Shown: positions 61,078 to 64,000 of the stretch, piece after piece
How the letters are laid out: the number at the start of each line of letters is the position of its first letter
Numbering within the stretch: position 1 is the first letter of the stretch
Assembly: GCA_035280425.1 (NCBI GenBank)
Contig: DATEFW010000007.1
Span: 317,077-381,076, forward strand
Direction: 5' to 3'
DNA: 64,000 nt
From: QHXW01 sp035280425
GTDB lineage: Bacteria > Acidobacteriota > Terriglobia > Bryobacterales > Bryobacteraceae
Notes under the pieces: generated by a model
Told to the model about the DNA's origin: nothing
Seen by the model: only the letters and a program-made list of their open reading frames with translations
Databases searched by the model: none
Made by a program: the position numbers and the translations under genes

Positions 61078-61208
61078 GACCCACCGGCACTCCTTCGCGA
61101 AGACACTAGTCGCCGTGCGCATAACATCGCCGTGGCGGCGAGATAGCATAGGCTCTGACATTTGTTTCAAATGCCACGAAGCATGGCACAAAATCTGCCG
61201 AGTGGGTC
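61078..61208 (-). ncRNA. candidate retron msr-msd RNA
   Basis: On the minus strand GACCCACTCGGCA (61208-61196, a1) pairs with TGCCGGTGGGTC (61089-61078, a2) over 12 bp with one bulged base. A G follows a1 directly (61195), where the branching guanosine is expected. Inside lie a TGCCA/TGGCA hairpin (61172-61188) and a TTTG/CAAA hairpin (61161-61171). A 6-bp TCGCCG/CGGCGA-type stem with a 3-base loop (61127-61141) fits the msd arm. The RNA ends 17 nt before the RT start. The length of about 131 nt is short but plausible. Confidence 0.6.
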
Positions 61209-61363
61209 GTTGAACAGTTTATCATCGGGCATGCCCAAGCTCAATGCAGTTCCCATGCAGTTCCCGGGCTGATCGGCTTCGCCCAAGAGGCGCTGCGCAA
61301 ACGGCACGTCAAGGACCGTTTTGGCCAAGCTGTCGCGCGCGAAACGAGTACGATCGCGGTCGA
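61209..61363 (-). other. retron promoter region behind the dioxygenase gene, possible gene remnant
   Basis: These 155 bases follow the dioxygenase stop. Besides the retron promoter, one minus-strand frame reads PFAQRLLGEADQPGNC and ALSLGMPDDKLFNDPL, which looks protein-like but starts nowhere sensible. It may be the tail of a lost gene. I do not recognise it. Confidence 0.3.
61216..61244 (-). promoter_or_regulatory. sigma70-type promoter of the retron
   Basis: On the minus strand TTGAGC (61244-61239) and TAAACT (61221-61216) are separated by exactly 17 nt. Seven bases after the -10 comes 61208, the first base of arm a1, so transcription would start at the 5' end of the predicted msr. Confidence 0.6.
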
Positions 61364-62290
61364 TTATTGCGTTTTGGCTGCTGCGGCGGCGGCCATGTTC
61401 GCTACCATAGCTTTGAGCTGCGGGTGGCCCCAAACGCTGTCGACCGAGTCGTAATGCTCGACCTGCCAGACGCTGTCGTCGATCATGCGGCCGCCCCATC
61501 CGTATTCCACGGCAAAACCGGAAGGGTTCGCGAGATAGAAGGAAACCATGCGGTCGTTCATGTGGCAGCCGAGGTCGATGCCGATGGGAACGCCGCGCTC
61601 CATGCAGAGGTCGCGGCCGATGCCTACGTCGAGAAGAGAATTGCATTCCAGCATGAAATGATTGATGCGCTTGGGCGCACGCTTGGCCTCCATGAAAGCC
61701 ACGGAGTGATGGCGCGGATTGCAGTGCAGGAAAGCGAGGCGCAGCTCACCGCCGGGAAAGCGAACCTCAGTGAAATCCGAAACGCGGAAACCGAGCAGGT
61801 CGCGGTAAAAGCGAAGCGATTCGTTCAGGCTGGGCGTAGAAAGCACCATGTGACCTAAACCCATCTCGCCGGTTTTGAATCCGGAAATGGGGCGGCCGGC
61901 ATGAAACGGCTTGGGGTCGATGGGGCGGCCGCAGAAGATTTCGGTGCGCACGCCGCTCGGGTCGACGCAGTGGATGAGATCGATCACGCGGCGGCCGTCG
62001 GCTTCATCGCGGGTGCCAGCGGTGACTTTGACGCCGCCGTCTTCGAGCTGCTGTGCGACGACGTGCAGGGCCGCTTGGTCGGGCACTTCCCAGCCGGCGA
62101 ACTCGAGATCGTCGCTCGCGCCGGGGTGCAGTTCGACGCGATGGTGATATTCGTCCATGCGGAGGTAAGAGGTGGACCGCTGGTCGCCCGGGATGACCTG
62201 CATTCCGAGAACGTGCGTGGCAAGATCATGCCAGGCCTTCACATCGCTGGCGCCGATTCCGATGTAGCCGAGTTGAGACACGCTGGCCAT
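61364..62290 (-). CDS. extradiol ring-cleavage dioxygenase (BphC-like, two VOC domains)
   Basis: A 308-aa type I extradiol dioxygenase, opening catecholic rings next to the hydroxyls with Fe(II). It starts SVSQLGYIGIGASDVKAW. The three metal ligands are visible: His in GLGHMVLSTPSLNE, His in RINHFMLECNSL and Glu in FAVEYGWGGRM. NDRMVSFYLANPSG is the family signature end. It resembles 2,3-dihydroxybiphenyl dioxygenases. The start at 62290 begins the first VOC domain; the upstream extension is unlikely. No other aromatic degradation gene is present. Confidence 0.92.
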   Translation of the reverse strand: MASVSQLGYIGIGASDVKAWHDLATHVLGMQVIPGDQRSTSYLRMDEYHHRVELHPGASDDLEFAGWEVPDQAALHVVAQQLEDGGVKVTAGTRDEADGRRVIDLIHCVDPSGVRTEIFCGRPIDPKPFHAGRPISGFKTGEMGLGHMVLSTPSLNESLRFYRDLLGFRVSDFTEVRFPGGELRLAFLHCNPRHHSVAFMEAKRAPKRINHFMLECNSLLDVGIGRDLCMERGVPIGIDLGCHMNDRMVSFYLANPSGFAVEYGWGGRMIDDSVWQVEHYDSVDSVWGHPQLKAMVANMAAAAAAKTQ

Positions 62291-62420
62291 GGCGAGAGAT
62301 CCTTTCGGGCGGATCCAGGTTGCGGATCGCAGGGACAATTGTAATGTAAAACACAGAGGCGTGCAGAGCGGGAAGCGGGCAGGCAGCGGCCCCATCACGG
62401 CGATGCGGGCGAAGGGGAAA

Positions 62421-62426
62421 TAGAAT
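62421..62426 (+). promoter_or_regulatory. candidate -10 hexamer (TAGAAT) for cytidine deaminase gene
   Basis: TAGAAT ends 10 nt before ATG 62437. A GGAG also lies in the short leader, so either a very short leader or leaderless start is possible. Confidence 0.35.
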
Positions 62427-62436
62427 ATCCGGAGAC

Positions 62437-62835
62437 ATGGCTGCTGAACTTGATGCTGCGGATCGGGAACTGATCGGCTTCGCCGGAGAGGCGCTCGAGC
62501 GCTTGTACGTCAAAGACCGGCATGAGGTGGCGGCGGCGGTGCGGACGGGGCCGGGTGAGGTGTTCACGGGCATTCACACGGAGGCGGGTGTGGGGTTCGC
62601 GGATATTTGCGGCGAGGTGGCGGCGATCTGCCATGCGGTGGCGCACGGGCAGCGGGATATCGAGACGGTGGTGGCGCTGACGGGCAAAGAGGCGGGCGAG
62701 GTGCGGCTGATGGCGCCATGCGGAAGGTGCCGGGAAGTGATCAGCGATTTCAATCCGCAAGCGTGGGTGATTGTGGGGACGATGGAGCGGCCGTACAAGA
62801 TGCGCGTTGCGGAATTGCTGCCGCTGAAGGAATAG
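62437..62835 (+). CDS. cytidine deaminase-like (blasticidin-S-deaminase-type) protein
   Basis: A 132-aa zinc deaminase of the CDA fold. The zinc ligands are Cys with the catalytic Glu in DICGEVAAICHAV (C-G-E in place of the usual C-A-E) and the two Cys of APCGRCREVISDF. VRTGPGEVFTGIHTEAGVGF is the substrate strand. It could act on cytidine or a nucleoside antibiotic. It lies 3 nt before the next gene, forming a short operon. Confidence 0.88.
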   Translation: MAAELDAADRELIGFAGEALERLYVKDRHEVAAAVRTGPGEVFTGIHTEAGVGFADICGEVAAICHAVAHGQRDIETVVALTGKEAGEVRLMAPCGRCREVISDFNPQAWVIVGTMERPYKMRVAELLPLKE

Positions 62836-62838
62836 ACG

Positions 62839-63192
62839 ATGAAGCGGCGTCCGATTGCGGTGACGATCATCGCGTGGGTGTATATCGTGGTGGGGACGGC
62901 GGGGTTCGCGTACCACTTCAGAGAATTCGAGGGGCGGGCGGTGTTTGCAGGCGACACGCTGTGGGTGGAACTGGTGCGGCTGGCGGCGGTGGCCGCGGGT
63001 ATTTTCCTGCTGCGCGGGCATAACTGGGCGCGGTGGCTGGCGGTTGCGTGGATCGCAGTTCACGTGGTGGTGAGCGCGTTCCACTCGGTGCCGCAATTGG
63101 CGGTGCATGCGGTATTTTGTGCGGCGATCGCTTATTTTCTGTTTCGGCGGGAGGCGGCGGAATACTTTCGGGCAGCGGCTCGGCAGCCTTGA
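62839..63192 (+). CDS. small polytopic membrane protein
   Basis: A 117-aa protein of four predicted helices (AVTIIAWVYIVVGTAGFAYH, ELVRLAAVAAGIFLLRG, WLAVAWIAVHVVVSAF, HAVFCAAIAYFLFRRE). It follows the deaminase gene by 3 nt. Helix-loop patterns such as GHNWARWLAVAWIAVHVV recur in many uncharacterised bacterial proteins. No function is assigned. Confidence 0.72.
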   Translation: MKRRPIAVTIIAWVYIVVGTAGFAYHFREFEGRAVFAGDTLWVELVRLAAVAAGIFLLRGHNWARWLAVAWIAVHVVVSAFHSVPQLAVHAVFCAAIAYFLFRREAAEYFRAAARQP

Positions 63193-63200
63193 TTTCGCCG

Positions 63201-63206
63201 TAGACT
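63201..63206 (+). promoter_or_regulatory. candidate -10 hexamer (TAGACT) for leaderless MFS gene
   Basis: TAGACT ends 6 nt before ATG 63213 with no Shine-Dalgarno sequence between. Confidence 0.4.
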
Positions 63207-63212
63207 GACAAG

Positions 63213-64000
63213 ATGCCCACGAGCCAGGACGCGGGAACGATCGACGAGCACGCGCACCGGAGCCAACTGCGGCGGGCGGTGCTGGCGGGAACGATCGGGA
63301 CGGCGATCGAGTGGTACGACTTTTTCCTTTACAGCACGGTCACGGGGCTGGTGTTTGCGCGGCTCTATTTTCCGAAAGCGGATCCGTTTGTGGGGACGCT
63401 CGAGGCGTTCGGCGTTTACGCGGTGGGATTTTTCGCGCGGCCGATCGGCGCGGCGATTTTCGGGCATTACGGGGACCGGCTGGGGCGGAAGGCGGCGCTG
63501 ATTGCGACGCTGCTGCTGATGGGCTGCGCGACGTTTCTGGTGGCGTTTGTGCCGGGATACGACCGGATCGGGATCTGGGGCGGGATCACGCTGACGGTGC
63601 TGCGGTTCATCCAGGGGATCGGCGTGGGCGGCGAGTGGGGCGGCTCGGTGCTGCTCTCGATGGAATGGGCGGGGTCGAACCGGCATCGCGGATTTATTAC
63701 GTCGTGGCCGCAGTTCGGGGTGCCGGCGGGGCTGTTTCTTTCGAACCTGGCGGTGCTGGCGATGAGCGCGGTTTCGGGCGCGCAGTTTCTGACGTGGGGC
63801 TGGCGCGTGCCGTTTGTATTGAGCATCGTGCTGGTGGCGGTGGGGTTGTATATCCGGCTGGGAATTCTGGAGACGCCGGTGTTCCGGAGGCTGGTGGCGG
63901 AGAGGCGGATCGAGCGGGCGCCGGTGATCGAAGTGCTGCGACGGCAGCCGCGGGAGATCGTGCTGACGGCGCTGTGCCGCACGGCGGAGCAGGCGCCGTT
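63213..64000 (+). CDS. MFS transporter, metabolite:H+ symporter (MHS) type, 3' truncated by window edge
   Basis: The first 262 codons of a major facilitator with no stop before the window ends. The opening VLAGTIGTAIEWYDFFLYST is the MHS/ProP-ShiA signature, followed by GVYAVGFFARPIGAAIFGHY, GDRLGRKAALIATLL (loop 2-3 motif) and FIQGIGVGGEWGGSVLLSME. The family takes up organic acids or osmolytes such as shikimate, citrate and betaine. The substrate cannot be given. The start at 63213 is the only ATG near the first helix. Confidence 0.92.
   Translation, partial: MPTSQDAGTIDEHAHRSQLRRAVLAGTIGTAIEWYDFFLYSTVTGLVFARLYFPKADPFVGTLEAFGVYAVGFFARPIGAAIFGHYGDRLGRKAALIATLLLMGCATFLVAFVPGYDRIGIWGGITLTVLRFIQGIGVGGEWGGSVLLSMEWAGSNRHRGFITSWPQFGVPAGLFLSNLAVLAMSAVSGAQFLTWGWRVPFVLSIVLVAVGLYIRLGILETPVFRRLVAERRIERAPVIEVLRRQPREIVLTALCRTAEQAP

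Overview
The window is a high-GC bacterial chromosome segment. It most resembles an Acidobacteriota genome of the Bryobacter/Solibacter kind. This is inferred from family content: a VWFA-related protein of the acidobacterial type, two large Oar-like TonB-dependent receptors with N-terminal carboxypeptidase-regulatory domains, a subtilase with a Trp-rich tail, DUF4097 and DUF5666 proteins, and a Tat-exported sugar-phosphate isomerase. No rRNA is present, so the placement is not proven.

Layout. 1-17.5 kb is mostly housekeeping: the end of an NtrC-type regulator, a VWFA-like and a DUF4097 protein, an SSS symporter coupled to a tiny membrane protein, glgC, an MFS carrier, ugd, fabI with a Gfo/Idh oxidoreductase, recG-rsmD, a SAM hydroxide adenosyltransferase, a cysteine desulfurase overlapping mnmA (sulfur for tRNA s2U34), and an LpxL-like acyltransferase. 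A tRNA-Ala(GGC) at 17.6 kb is the target of a 4.1-kb island (17651-21715). The island ends in a 45-nt copy of the tRNA 3' half, shows GGAGTCC repeats at both ends, and carries a phosphoesterase gene frameshifted by a perfect 16-bp tandem duplication. 21.8-31 kb holds a subtilase/membrane-protein operon, a TonB-dependent receptor and small envelope proteins. 31-55 kb holds a lipoprotein-MacB-type ABC operon, a cation/proton antiporter, an ankyrin protein, a LON-TonB-HAD operon, an SDR-shikimate kinase-glycerate kinase operon, a second receptor with a DUF5666 protein, an MFS carrier divergent from TauE/DUF1634, and a five-gene ECF-sigma/anti-sigma/LiaF-like envelope operon. nrdR and the primary sigma factor follow.

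57.8-61.4 kb is a small defence-like region behind rpoD. It holds a convergent MNT/HEPN toxin-antitoxin pair, a decayed second copy of the rpoD 3' end with a near-identical terminator, and a retron. The retron reverse transcriptase has NAxxH, YADD and VTG motifs and is fused to a TOPRIM domain. Upstream lies a candidate msr-msd RNA: a1/a2 arms at 61196-61208 and 61078-61089, with a sigma70-type promoter whose predicted start falls exactly on a1. This is the most interesting system in the window. The last 3 kb carries an extradiol dioxygenase, a cytidine deaminase, a small membrane protein and a truncated MHS-type MFS carrier.

Two window-wide patterns stand out. Many genes lack a Shine-Dalgarno sequence and instead carry a TANNNT-type hexamer (one is GATAAT) 6-10 nt before the start codon, suggesting widespread leaderless transcription. 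The plus strand is C-rich through about 31-55 kb whatever the gene direction and turns G-rich at rpoD, suggesting an inversion boundary or replication-related switch.
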